DNA of 64,000 bases from Gymnorhina tibicen (GCA_013399875.1 VXAZ01002108.1:1216095-1280094); one strand, 5' to 3'. Shown: positions 11,216-23,599, counted from the first letter of the stretch. The notes: generated from the sequence alone by a model not told the origin. Numbers and translations: made by a program.

Positions 11216-14200
11216 AGGCAGATCCATGCAGCCCATAAAGCAGAAGCATGTTGGTAGCACTTTCCTGGTGACACCAGCTGGCAGAGGAAACCAGATGGCA
11301 AGAACAGTCCCTGCAAGAGACTCCTCCCTTCTGATCTGCCCAAAGCCACAAGAGCAGCTGTAAGGCTTACAGGGTTACTCTCCTAAGGCCGTCTGGCTGC
11401 TGTGGGTACATCAGAGCACGACCTGGCTCACATCCATCTGTCATCAGTTTCTCCAGGTCATGAAGAATGCTGGACCATTCCGAGTGTAACAAAATAGAGA
11501 ACAAACAGGATAACACTGATGCTAAGCAGGTAAGCAATCTGGAGCAAGTGCCTCTCCATTTTTCTTTTGGATGCAATATTTGGGACTCAAGTATAGTCTG
11601 TCATTTTATATTTAAATAGGCCTTACACCGTAAAAGGAAAGAAGAAACAATAGATATTTGAGAATTTTAATACTAGCAATAATTTATAAAATTATTATAG
11701 ATTAGACATGACATGAGTTGCGCACCACAAAGGAAAGAGGAGCTCTCAGCTAACAAAGCCTGAAGGTCAGAAGGAAGTTTAAGTTATGCCTATTTCAGAA
11801 GAGAGAGGATCAATTCATTAGGGGAATTCCATATCCACCTTTGCTTTAAAAAGTCTGTACTAATTAGTGCAGAGTATAGATCTTTTTGTAATTGTAAAGA
11901 AGAATAAATGTGCCTTTGTAAGAAAAAAGAGGAAGTAGATCAATCATATGCACATTTTTATGGTGTAAATTTAGCAATTATTTGAATCTATTGACTGAGC
12001 AAACACTGAACTGGATATAGCAGGTATATACTGAGACTTGCTGCCTTGTTGGCCAGTGGACAACTGAAAACAAGTTTTAAAAGATCGTACTCTCAGAGAT
12101 AATCTACCAGAGAACAAAGTTTCCCAGACTCAAAAAGCAATGAGCATGACATGTTCGTGCACGCTGCCTAAATCTGTCCGTACTCTAATTTCAAGAGGAA
12201 ATTAAGGAAACCTTGTTCCTGGCACAGAAAAATCAAGTCCTTACAATGGATGTCGAAGAGCCAATAGATAAACAATCGTATTTGGAGCAGTAAATTATAG
12301 TCAGAGAATAAGGCTTTAGAAATTAAGATACCCACATGGCATGAGTGGAATTGCCCAAAAGACTCCAGTCTGAATGTTTGCCGTTTTCACAGTTTAAAAT
12401 AACTTGTGCCATGCCCTGCATTCAGCCTTGAAGATAACTTCATCAAGGAGACAGAAATTCGTCATTTTATTGGAGGAGATAAGGGACATCTAAAACAACA
12501 AATCTTGCTCTGACAGCCCAAAAGTCTCTTCTGTTTGTTGTACAGAGCCATAATTGTTGTCATTTTTATACAAAAAGCAGTGTATAGTTAAAAGTATGTC
12601 TTTGCAATACACAGAGGACACGAATGAAAATCCTGTTCCTATGCCCCAAAAGAAGTTCTGCAGGAGATGAGGTTCAATAATTTAATGAGCAATCCATTAT
12701 ACCCAAAACCACAGAGAAATCTTAAAGGTTCCACACATGGAACTTTAAAAACATTTTGACAATGTTATTTTTTTTTCCGAACATGCATGTGCATTAAATA
12801 CATTCCAGCTTTCACTCCTTCCAACACTCCACAGCAGTATTTTTAGTGTGCTCACTTAAGATGTTTCTTCAAATTTTAAAGGTCATCAGAGTTCAAGAAG
12901 TATGTTCTATACTCGAAAAGCTCACCAGAGTTTTAGAGTTATTAATAGATCTCATTATATTTTTCATATATGAGTATATCTCTTAAAGTTTTTGTTCAAT
13001 TTTAAATAACTAGAATTTTGAAAGGTCAAATAAATAATGAGGTGTCTCATTGCAACAGGAAATATATTCACTACTTTGCCACAAGGTTTTTCTAATTCTA
13101 ACTTTTGGAAGAAAATACTTTGCTCTATTGCCTTACTACATTAAATTCTCATCATCCTTATCATTACAGAATATAAAGTATAAACTCATGTTAGACAGAA
13201 GCATAATAAAATCTGTAGTGATGCTTATTCATGACAACCTCTTCTCAGAAATTAAGATTTGTTTCGATATTTATGATTAGTACTTCACCACCACCTACAG
13301 CATCATATAGTTTCTTTATTTTGTTTGTTGGTGACAACAGTAGAGACTTCAGTCTAAATTCCGTGCCTAAGATTCTAGAGGATAATGAACCTTTCTGTGT
13401 GTGACTACATTGCCCAGAAATTGATACTCTCCTCATTTAAAAGGCACTGGTCTCTCTTCCCAACATCCTCCCCTTCCCCAGCTGTTACTGACACACACCT
13501 GGAGCTCCACTCCACTAATGATAGGGAGAAAACCAATGGAATTAAACAAGCCACTTAAATTTCTGATCCAGACAAGTAGCACAGCATTGTGGTATCCCAC
13601 ATCTGTTGATTGTTTCTTCACTATATTATATACTGTCCTGTCAGCTAACAGCTTTCTTATATTTATTATACACTTCATAATTGGCTAGTAACTTTACTGA
13701 CTGGGAAAAAACACCTATGAGGAATTTATTGTCAATAGTATCTCTAGTTTTTCACACTAAGCCGCACAAACTAGAAGCTGCCTGAACTACTTCTAGGAGC
13801 AGAATGTCATCATTGTATAAAGCCTTTTTGTAGCAGGTATCTGTCAGAGCACAAACACATACTGAGGTCTAGACATTTGTCAATCTTTTGTTCATTTGCC
13901 TCTCTTGAGGAAATCAACCTTTCACAGCCACAGCTGCACTTGTCTTGTACAATGAAAGATTTGAGTCTCCCCTCTCACATGGTTGTGTAATGTACTCTAA
14001 AGCTCAGAGCCTTACCCTAAGCTGAATCCCTAAGTACCCGAAAATTAGGATTTTACAAGTAGGTGAAGGAACGCTTTGACACCAAGGTCTAATAATTTAA
14101 ATGAAGCTCAAAGAAGCCCAGGTCCAAAAGGATTTATGCAAGTATAAATAAATGTCTGACTATCCATAGTAGGGACTTGAAATTTCGCTCTCTCTCCCTA

Positions 14201-14575
14201 GGGTTAGAATCAGCAGGTTGGGTATTCTGGGGCATTGTTCCTTGGACTGCCTCGTGAGCTGCCCTATTATATTGGAGAAATAATCAAAACTCAATTTTCA
14301 GTGACTTTAGATTACAGACCTGATTTTTTGTGTTCACTGGAAGTTTCAGGTGAAAAAAAAATTCTCACCAGTCCTATCTAAATACTCTTACCACTGGGCT
14401 AATTAAATATTGTGAGGATCTCTCTTTTTTCTTATGTAAAAACCAGGCAAGAAAGTACAAAGATTCTTAGGTTAGTCACATGTTCAACAAATGGTTTCAC
14501 AACATAGGGAGCTCAAAACCTGTTTTACCACATTGGTGCAACTCATCCTTTCTCTTTTCTTTTTTTTTTTTCCAG

Positions 14576-14622
14576 GAGCAACTCCCTGCAGAATTATATC
14601 TGCACCTCTTAGTAAATGATCA
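14576..14622 (+). other. Exon-like segment with strong acceptor, unproven
   Basis: A long pyrimidine tract (14549-14573, including thirteen or more T) ends in CCAG, an ideal 3' splice site. It is followed by 47 nt and then GTAAGA, an acceptable donor. The 47 nt are open in one frame, reading E-Q-L-P-A-E-L-Y-L-H-L-L-V-N-D. With no flanking exons recognised this may be chance, since T-tracts followed by CAG are common in AT-rich vertebrate DNA. Confidence 0.2.
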
Positions 14623-14718
14623 GTAAGAGACTGAGGATTGCATTTGATTGCATGATATAATTCAGTAATTCAATAAAGTACAGCTTTGGATATTTTCATA
14701 TGTCTATTCATATACACT

Positions 14719-14766
14719 TATACATACATACATACAGATATACACATATGTATCTATATATATTTT
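14719..14766. repeat. TACA/TA-rich simple repeat
   Basis: A degenerate run of TACA and TATA units, including CATACATACATACA and CTATATATATTTTT. It is low-complexity sequence. Confidence 0.75.
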
Positions 14767-15008
14767 TCCAGGAAAAAAATGCCTTGTGATTCTGTGAAAA
14801 TCTCCATTAGATAACTATTTTTATTTATGTAGCAGCATAACCAAAATATTAGGGTGGTTCTTAACTGAACATTCAGAGACTTGAGCAGTAGAAACTAGAG
14901 TCAAATTGAAACCTAAACCTTTTCCAAATTTGTGTGTGTTTGGAATGAAAGGTGAAGCCCTTCAGTTAGAATTTTGAAATCTAACTTTTAAGAGTGTTTT
15001 GATACTCT

Positions 15009-15033
15009 GAACTTGGAAATAAGTTCCAAGTTC
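15009..15033. repeat. Perfect inverted repeat, 10-bp arms
   Basis: GAACTTGGAA and its exact reverse complement TTCCAAGTTC are separated by ATAAG. It could form a hairpin. A few arms of this length are expected by chance in 64 kb. Confidence 0.85.
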
Positions 15034-17040
15034 CATAAGCCAAATATACATTAGCTTTTAGTACCTATTACTTTCAGTGCAGTTTTGCATTCTAGTGCTT
15101 TCTGTGTAGCTGTCTAAACAGTTTAACTTTCATGTAGCTTTCTACTTGCTAAAGCTCTGTGTTAGACTTAAAGCTGGAAAACACAAATTTAACTCATCTT
15201 TGTGTTCTCCTTTTTTTAATAATTCTGTTCATGAACATCTTTTGTATTTTGTTTCTTTCCCATAATTGTGTAGAAGAGCCTTGAGGCAAATTAGAATGTA
15301 AAAATCAATAACAGAGTTTCATTAAGAGACTGAATGACTGAATTTAGATAGACATGTAAACTGAACATTAATGTACTGATTTATTCTGACACTCAATTTC
15401 AACATAGGATTTATTCAGAAATATGCTGAGTGAGACAAAAACATTTGTACTGGTGAACAACAGTTTTTCTACTTTGAAACTGTTTTCATTTTTTTGACTC
15501 AGCTACACTATTCCACAGGTTACACTTTCAAGCAATTCAAGAAGATTTTCTATGCTCACAAGATTGGCTATCCACAAGTCTTGTCACTTAGCAACTTCTG
15601 AGAAGCAACAACCCTTATGTGAATGATCCATATGCTGGCACTTACTAAATTATTTAGGAGATAATGTAGAAGGATGAGAACAAGAGAGATCTGGTAAAAA
15701 ACCCACAAACCCTCCATTTTTCTCCATTGCTTACTCTAGTGAATTAGGAAGCAGAAAAACATAATCTAGTTATTTAAATGCCTGTACAGAAATAAGAAAA
15801 AAAACCATTTGGTATTGTTGTAATTACAAGAAATATGTATATTTTAATATTTTGGTCTAATTAGATTGAGAAAGAAGAACACCGTAACCAAAGGCTCAGT
15901 CTCTGCTCTTGTGAAGTTACCACAGTCCAGTCCAGAAGCATGAGAAGGGCCTCAAGGTCGTAATAGAGTAAAACCCCCATACTTGTAGCAGAGCATGTCA
16001 ACCTGCATTGTGAGGGACTGGATAAGTCTCAGCTTAAACCAGCACCATATTTTGTCTCCAACATAGCACAGAGAGACCCCAAAAGAGGTACCAGAACACT
16101 GCTGAGATCAGATTAGCTGGACTGATGTGGAGACTTTGGGGAGCAGAACAGACTCAGAGAAAGACTCTTTCAGCCAGGGGACCATATAGCCATGCCCCTC
16201 CTGGCTTTCAGAAACCTCTTTGATTCTTTTTCATTCCCTCAGCCTCTCCAGACTCTGCTATGGTAAAACTTTGCCTGTGAATCCTTCTGCTTTGTTGAGG
16301 CCACCTTCCTACCTCCAGACAGTACTATAATAATTTCACAACAGCAAAGAGCTGAGCCTTCAATCAGGCTATCACTCACTGACATAACACATTTAATCAC
16401 AGAAAAGTTAAAAGAAAATATGCAAAGAGGTTTCGCATTTCTTCACTTTCAAGTCTCAAAAAAACATGAACAAACTGTCTCACACTATGCCAGATCTGTC
16501 TAACTAGATCAGTATCTCTGGGCAAAAAAGTCTGATGCAAAATAGGAAAGACATAAATTGAAATAGATAAATAATGCCCCGGAGAATGTTGATTTTATTC
16601 TACAACAAATTGATCAAGTATTTCCAAGAAACTCAATCAAAATAAATGTGTGGTTTGAGCTAACATTCCTTTGACATTTAAGAGTCTGCGATTAACAAAT
16701 ACGTCATTAAAAAGTAGAACAAATACCTGAATGCTTCTGAGTTTCTAGGCAATCATATTTTAAACTAATGTAACACAAGCCAATGGTGAACCTATTTTCT
16801 CAAAAACATTCAAACCACACTCTGTAGGTCAATCTCTTCATACCATCCCTATGTCAGATAAGATGGTAGCCACAAAAATAACAGATCATACTACATAAAT
16901 AGTGGTGAAATAGGAATCATTCAAAAAATTTGACAAAACAAATCAAAAATAATTTTCACGGTTAGATCTCAGTGATATCTTTTTCTGCTGTTGTTCCAAT
17001 TGAGTTGTTTTACCTACTTGATGTCATTATATCAAGAAAA

Positions 17041-17260
17041 TAGATTGGGTATTAGGAAAAATTTCTTCACTGAAGGGGTTGTCAAGCATTGGCACAGGCT
17101 GCCCAGGGCAGTGGTGAAGTCACCATCCCTGGAGGGCTTTAAAAGATGTATAGATGTGGCAGCTGGGGACATGGTTCAGTGGTGGGCTTGTAAGTACTGG
17201 ATTAACTGTTGAGCTTGAAGATCTTAGATGTCTTTTCCAACCTAAATGATTCTATGACTC
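17041..17260 (+). mobile_element. CR1 LINE 3' end fragment
   Basis: A plus-strand CR1 tail. It begins in the C-terminal ORF2 coding part (ATTAGGAAAAATTTCTTCAC, then GGCACAGGCTGCCCAGGGCAG and ATCCCTGGAGGGCTTTAAAAG). It passes through the 3' UTR (GATCTTAGATGTCTTTTCCAACC) and ends in the ATGATTCTATGACTCT octamer-type tail typical of CR1. About 220 bp survive, 5'-truncated as usual. The ORFs at 16991-17212 and 17209-17409 are repeat-derived shadows. Confidence 0.92.
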
Positions 17261-18037
17261 TAAATGCATCCATCCAAGTGCAATCACTGTCAGTATTCCA
17301 AATCCTTTGCTTCAACTGGGGAAAACCATTACAGTCTGTTAGCACAGCTCGTAAGTCATTGGATTGTGGGGTAGAGCTATCTGAAGATATCTTGTTTGAT
17401 ATATACTAAAGTTAACAGTTTAACTGAATTTTCATAGCAAATTCCATAATATACTAAATAGTTCCATTAGGTAACCCTAAGGAAATCCTAATTTTTGTGA
17501 GTTCTTCACTGTATTAATTGAATAAAAGAATTATCTGTTGCCTTACTCTATTTGCTTTCCATTCCAGGTTTTCCATAAATAATGTCTTAGTTCTTCAGTG
17601 TTCCATCTTTAAGGTGCTGTTATGATCTACAATGTGCTGTATTCAATTCACTTTGTCCAAATTTTTACTTCCAGCCTAGAAAATTCAAATCCAGAGCTCT
17701 GACACATCAGTCACACAATCAGCTGAATTAGGCTACTCCAGTTGGTTTAATTGGCAACTTTCAAGCATGCAAAACAAAGCAGCAAGGTTTTAATGGTTTA
17801 AAGCCTCCAAAGTGGATCATAATACAAAATGTATTGCTCATCGGCTGGCAGAGAAGGCAAGGAATGCCATATGCTTTCAGTTTCATTTGTGTTGTTTATC
17901 TTTAATACTAAACCCTAATGCAATACACTTTCTATTACTCTGCCATGTCAATCTTTTTTATGTGCAAGGGGATCAGGAAAACACGACAATATTGGTTTCA
18001 ATAGTCGCAAGCCAATACAGACTCTACTAATTCAAGG

Positions 18038-18073
18038 GTAGCTCAGAGCTACGGAGTAGTAAATTACTACTCC
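18038..18073. repeat. Two abutting perfect palindromes
   Basis: GTAGCT-CAG-AGCTAC (18038-18052) is followed with no gap by GGAGTAGTAA-A-TTACTACTCC (18053-18073). Both arms pair perfectly (6 and 10 bp). It could form two stacked hairpins or a cruciform. No transposon terminus or known RNA was recognised. Confidence 0.85.
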
Positions 18074-19099
18074 ATCATGAATTAGAAAATACAGTTAACA
18101 ATACAGTCAAAATACTTGTTTTGATGGCTAGCTGATGGCTTGGAGTTAATGCTTAGACAAACTTGAAAACAAAACAGCAATAGGTCAAAAGTATGGGTGA
18201 GCAGCTCTAGTTTTAAAGCATTGGTGCTATAGTTAAGTCTTACACATTTTACAGGTTAACTAGTATGTGAGCAAGAGAGTTTCCCACAAGACAGCACTGC
18301 ATTCATAGATTTAGGAGACCATTTTTTCCACTTACAGTGGGCGACAAATGGCAGTGCCTTGGTGACAGTGACTCACCATATTGCAAGGCAAGTCAGTATT
18401 TATGAAAAGCCAGACTCCATATGATCCAAGTCCAAGATTCCCATATCCCTACTAGGTTGCTGGTGCTTTCTTTTATCATGCTCAACACACACAGACAAAC
18501 ATCCAGGTAGAGAAAGGCAGCAATGAGCACCTATGAGAGCAAATTTTAAAAGGCAAAATATTTAATTCCAACCACATTATGGATTCTTAACCCTACTCAT
18601 CTTTGTAATCAACAGAGATGAAGACACAAACGCAGAGGCAACTGTCTGACCTCTTTGCCCCTAAATAATCCTTTCAGTTTCCAATTTTTTTCCTCTCTGT
18701 AAGATGGTGGAAGTTACTTCTTGATGACAAAATGTTTCCATGAGTACGTACACTGTAGTCACCTTATGGAAGGTGTTACTTTGCTGCTTTGCTCCCCTTA
18801 CCCTTGGTACAGAATTTGAAGTACCAGTCTTGATTCTATTGCAATCTCTTTCAGTCCTCTGTCTTTCTCTGGACCTGAACTACCCATTGTGAACAAGCAA
18901 GATGCTGCAATATGACATGATAAGAGCTCAGAGAAGGCAGATTGCCATCTGGCCAATGTCCTGAAAACTCTCCAGGAGAACAACAGAAGGCAGCAAGTAG
19001 AATTGCTAAAAACAATCATGGGGGGAAGACAGAAAATGCAGCTTAATAGAGATGCTGTAGAAACCAAAGCAGGAAACAATGTGAATTAGATAAATTTGA

Positions 19100-19120
19100 T
19101 GATCATTGGGAAAATGATCA
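19100..19120. repeat. Perfect inverted repeat, 8-bp arms
   Basis: TGATCATT and AATGATCA are separated by GGGAA. It lies 27 bp from the next inverted repeat. Confidence 0.85.
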
Positions 19121-19147
19121 CTTAAAACTGCACTCAAACTCCAGACC

Positions 19148-19170
19148 CTTAATTTTATCTTAAAATTAAG
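19148..19170. repeat. Perfect inverted repeat, 10-bp arms
   Basis: CTTAATTTTA and TAAAATTAAG are separated by TCT. All but two of the 20 paired bases are A or T, so chance is a likely explanation. Confidence 0.85.
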
Positions 19171-19299
19171 ATATTAATCTTGAATCAGGAAAACAGTAAT
19201 TGGTTTAACTGGAAACTTTGGTTTAGCTGGTAAGGAAATGGGAAGAAACTGTGGACCAGATCAAGTTCTGTGTGTTTGGATATTGGAAAACTGGCAGAT

Positions 19300-19401
19300 A
19301 TGCAGCTAAATTGGGAAAAAAAGAGAAAAAGTAAAGCAGACTTTGCTGAAGAGGAGCACATTAATTATCTTCTAGAGAGAATTAAGTCCCTGAAGTCTTA
19401 A
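19300..19401 (+). other. Short charged ORF, 33 codons, unproven
   Basis: An ATG-started frame is open upstream to about 19226 and ends at TAA 19399-19401. The translation is rich in K, R and E, with an amphipathic-helix look near its end (residues A-D-F-A-E-E-E-H-I-N-Y-L-L-E-R-I). No family was recognised. The length is well within chance, so it is listed only because its composition is more protein-like than its surroundings. Confidence 0.15.
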
Positions 19402-20344
19402 AACGCTTTGAACACAGTTTCACTGGGATAAGGTCAGAAAAGCAACTGCTTTGTTCTCAGTTAAAACATAGAATAAAAGAACATAAACAAACCAAAATCG
19501 TCACAAAACAAACAAACAAAATGAACCAGAAGGCCCCTTCAAGCCATGTATTTTCTAAACTGTCTGTTGTATTTTAGAAAAAAAAAAATTAGAAATAAAA
19601 ACTCAACCCTTCTTCATGTATTGATCAACTCAATGATTTTATTTGTCCAGTACTGCTTAATAGTTTCTAAAAAAAACAACCACCGTAATCTAAATTTTCT
19701 TCTTGGTTAGGAGACACATCTGCAAAGATGACTTTCACAGCATTTGCTGGAGGTGTCCCAGAGAGTTAAGGCTTCCTAGTAAAAAGTCTTTGCTTTGATG
19801 ATTTTAAATAAGACTTTGGTCTGGTCTTACACTCGGAGCTCATGACACAGCATTTTCTGCAGGTTTTACAATCTTCTCTACTGCTTAGCTTTAAGACCAC
19901 TACCTAAGAAAGATTTCGCTACATATAAATGTGCTAAGACACAGATTAAAGTTTAATTAACCAGATTCATGTTTTTAAGTTACATCCTTGCAGGGGAAGC
20001 TTATATAATTATTTATAGAATTTTAAAATTAAATTTCAAATACCTCATGAAGAATATCATTCTTTCTAAAAAGTTATTTTACTCTTAATCTTAAGGTGAC
20101 ATTATCCAATCCTACCCAGCTGAGAAGCCTTGAAAGGTTCTGACTTGCATTAAAAAATATCATTAAAAATTATCTATATTTGAATTAACTTCACTTTTTG
20201 TGAAAACATTTAACTCTCGGTGTTAAAGTTTTGCAGCTGTAGAATTTATCAAGATCCTTGGCAAATATTTAAAAATGAATTGCCTTCACTTAAAAATGTA
20301 CTTATGGTCTGAATTTATATAAGTTCAACTTCTGTCCAAAGAGC

Positions 20345-20860
20345 CATAGCACAGAAGAGCTGAGGTCTGCAGGGACCTCTGGAGATCACCGAAAGCACGT
20401 CACCCAGGACTGTATCCCATCAGGTTTTGCATATTGCAAAGGATGGTGATTCAACAACCTTTCTTGGCAATTGTTTCAGTGTCCAACACCCATCACAGAA
20501 AAAAAAAAAGAAAAAAGAAAAAAGAAAAAGAAAAGTTGTTCTTTTCCTTTGTTTAAATGAATTTCCCATATTTCAATTAGGGGCAGTTGACTCTTGTCAC
20601 TGATCACCACTGTGAACATCCTGTCTCCACAGGTTACTATCTCCCATTAGGGATGTAAACTCATTGATAAGATCCCCCTGAGACCTTTCTACTTCAGCTA
20701 AACCAATTCCAGCTCTTAGCCTCTTCTAGTATGTCCTCCACTCTCTTAGTCATCTTTCCTGGCCTTTTGTTGAACCTGTCCATGTCTCTATTGAACAAGG
20801 AAGCCCAGAACTGGACACAGTGTTCCAGTTTTAGTCTCACCAGTGTGTTCACATAGTACA
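20345..20860 (-). mobile_element. Older CR1 LINE 3' fragment
   Basis: A minus-strand CR1 piece, more diverged than the others. On the plus strand it reads from the 3' UTR complement (GGGACCTCTGGAGATCACC near 20373) through the conserved block AACAACCTTTCTTGGCAATTGTTTCAGTG, to the ORF2 end (TTTCCTGGCCTTTTGTTGAACCTGTCC, GCCCAGAACTGGACACAGTGTTCCAG). An A/G run at 20497-20535 interrupts it, probably an expanded poly-purine tract gained after insertion. About 515 bp remain, 5'-truncated. Confidence 0.88.
20497..20535. repeat. Poly-purine (A/AAAAG) run inside CR1
   Basis: 39 consecutive A or G bases, mostly A with periodic G. It is a simple repeat that disrupts the CR1 copy. Confidence 0.9.
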
Positions 20861-22150
20861 TATATATGTATTTATAAATCAGAACAAGCTGCCGACTGAT
20901 TTATCCAGGGTATTCATAGAGGTTCACCCTAAACTCTCTTCTGCATTTGTCTAACACTGTTACAAAAGAGCTTTTTTCTCTACTCTCTCCACTGCTCAGC
21001 TGAGCTAAAAAATATTTTTGTCTGTAGCTCTTAGATGGCACATTTAGATCTCCATTCCTTCTCTAAGACCCCTCTTTTTATATCTTAGAGAGATGAATTT
21101 CTCTTATGCATGAATTCTGCTTTGCTCATTTCAAGAGCTGTATTCTTTGACATGAGATTTTTAGCCCTGGATGGGCACAGATGTTGTCTCTACTGTTCTG
21201 GCAAAAAACAGAAGCACTAACAGGTGTTCCATTTGTCTGGCCTTTAAAACAAGAGCCAAAAGGGATCGGCATCTCTAGGATTTTAAAACTCCCAAATCTT
21301 CTAGCTCTTTGGTAATCTGCAGCTCTAGTATGCCCAGAGTCTCAACCCTGCCACTGTTCTGAAAATGAAAAGGAGCTGCCTAAAAAAACTCACATGCTTC
21401 CAAGGCCAGTCTGTGCTTTGCACACCTATCCCCATCACTTCAGGAGCCATCTGTTCTCCAGTCTGCTCCCTGCTTTTTGCTGCCATGGACCTACCAGAGC
21501 AGCCACGACCCAGCTCTGTCCCGAATATGGGGGGTTTGTACTTACTGCTCATATCTCTGCAACCAATTACCACCTCCCCTGAACTGTGCTGGCACTTCAA
21601 AATGCAGCGAGTTTCCAGGAGTAGAAACCAATACAGTTTCAGAATTCCCTTCTCCAGGGAAGTGAAAGAAAAAAGCCTGACATTAGAGTTCTATAACTCA
21701 AGTTTTGATTATATACTACCATGCATCTGTGTGTAGTGACCTAGATATCACTGTGAGCAAATTCTCAACAGGAAGCTAAAGCCAGCTTGGGAATTTTCTT
21801 TATGTTATCAAAGCACTAGAAGCAAAGGTAAAAATATATCTGCTTATTCATTGGTGCAGTTTGCAATTTTCACAAACCCACTGAAGGTGTTGTAGATTAC
21901 TGTCACTCTCATGAAAGTCTATTATTAATGCTAGTTTTTATTTTTCTGATGTACAGAATGCAGAATTATGTGTACACAAATTAAATGTCAGAGTAAATCC
22001 TACCTAGTATTGCCATAATTTTGTAATAATTTCTCAGGATAGTTTAGACTGTCCCAACCATCATTATTCTTGGCTATGTTCAGATGGAGAATGAATACAG
22101 ACAACTCTTAGAAAGTTTAGCATTATTTTTTCCCCAGAAGAACCCTCAGG

Positions 22151-22189
22151 TTTTTTTGGGTTTTGGTTTGTTTGGTTGGTTTGGTTTTT
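22151..22189. repeat. (TTTGG)n-like simple repeat
   Basis: A G/T-only run of TTTGG, TTTTGG and TTGG units. It is the complementary composition of the larger repeat at 28545. Confidence 0.8.
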
Positions 22190-22218
22190 AATACTACTCA
22201 TTAGTTTCCTAGGATTCT

Positions 22219-22252
22219 ATTGCTTATTAATTAATAATTGCTTATTAATTAA
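22219..22252. repeat. 16-bp direct repeat, two copies
   Basis: ATTGCTTATTAATTAA occurs at 22219-22234 and 22237-22252. Each copy contains TTAATTAA, a palindromic homeodomain-type core. It may be a small tandem duplication. Confidence 0.85.
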
Positions 22253-23539
22253 GTGGTTTTAAATATGAAATGACTATTTTAGCAAAAACATTTTGTCATC
22301 TTTCAAAAGGAGATCTAAGGAAGCAGAGAGAAAACACTTTATTAACTAAGAGATGCAATTTTTTTCTTTGCTTATGCAACTTAATCCTTCTTTTCTAAAG
22401 GCTATGGCATCCATGGAACAAACAAACTGAATCCCTCACAATAAATGGATATAAACATATTAAATCCTTTAATGAAATATTTATTTTTCAATCTCAGTGG
22501 AATTGGGAGTTTCTAGCATCCCTTCATGCTTCTTACAGTGGCTAGTTCACTCCCAGTAAGATCTCCGGGCATTTTACATGCCAGACACCAAGAGAAGGTC
22601 CTCTGACTGTTTGTACTTTAGTCCACGTTAGAGCTCATTAACCAGACAAATGCATCTCCTGAAGTTCGAAGCCGAGAAAATGGAGCCCTGAGCTTTCAGA
22701 GCAGCCCTGGATCGTGTGCTTTATCACTGCAGCTCTCAGCACCAAGCCAGCTAACGATATGCTGAAGAGCATTGAGAGGATTCCTCTTTTCCGTTAAAGA
22801 CACTAAGTACCCCCACTGAGGACAGAAACTGAGAATGTTTACCAGGCTTTGCAATTTACAGATTCTGAAAGCTGGATTTCAGCTGTTGTTTTGTGATGTT
22901 GCCATCTCCCATCCCTCTCTGTCTTTTCAGAGACTTCAATTAGCTTTACTAGGAGAAAAAACTTGTTTGAAGAGAAAAAAAATATCACCACACTGCCATA
23001 TAAATACATGATAAGCCTGCATCTTGTGTGCTGCATGCAGCTCTGGTCCCCCCAGCTCAGCAAAATTATAAACAAGAGGGAAAAAAAGTAGTAAATAATT
23101 CTGATGAATGATGCAGAACTGTTTCCCAACAAGAAGCCAATCAAAGAGACTAGAATTCCTCAGCTTAGACCACAGATGCACAAGATGTACCTGTTGTATT
23201 TACACTCACAGTACCATATTCCCTTTCTAAACCAGGTCTTATAGCATAGCAAAGTTTATCTATTAGAAAATTTTACCTTAAAATCCTACAAGATGTTTCT
23301 TTGGGGAACTTGAGTGCCACAGAAAGTTCTGGAAACATTTCTAATTAAAAGTAAAACTTTGATGCTTAGCATTTAAAATTCTGACAGTAATAAAAATATG
23401 CCATTTAATGAACACTTAGTTACATAAACTTTTATTTCATCATAGAATCAATTAATTTAATTTAATTTCAGATTACTACGGGTAAAATATCTTTGTTTTC
23501 TAACATCTTTCTATTCTCATCAGTTCATCTTTCCAATGA

Positions 23540-23599
23540 ATTTCTATGTAAAAGTCTTTCCATAGGAAAGTTTCCATAGGATTTCTATGTAAAAGTCTT
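23540..23599. repeat. Local imperfect tandem duplication
   Basis: ATTTCTATGTAAAAGTCTT at 23540-23558 recurs at 23581-23599. Between them TTTCCATAGG occurs twice, 14 bp apart. This fits nested replication-slippage duplications. Confidence 0.85.

Larger units (their letters stand above)
11216..17040. other. Unannotated AT-rich non-coding DNA
   Basis: No gene was recognised. Small features are a T-rich tract with an exon-like segment at 14563-14622, a TACA/TA-rich simple repeat at 14719-14766, and an inverted repeat at 15009-15033. The slightly GC-richer stretch 15900-16330 might be an eroded transposon, but I cannot assign it. Confidence 0.55.
17261..20344. other. Unannotated AT-rich non-coding DNA with several inverted repeats
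   Basis: No gene was recognised. The notable content is a cluster of perfect inverted repeats (18038-18073, 19100-19120, 19148-19170) and a short charged ORF at 19300-19401, listed separately. Confidence 0.55.

Noticed and set aside
21365..21736. 123-codon plus-strand ORF
   Set aside because: Overlaps open frames on both strands and has no family resemblance. Composition explains the openness.
22665..22673. GTTCGAAGC resembling a tRNA B box
   Set aside because: No A box at the right distance, no cloverleaf folding and no acceptor-stem pairing by eye.
23440..23460. CATAGAATCAATT resembling a CR1 tail
   Set aside because: No CR1 3' UTR sequence follows on either strand.
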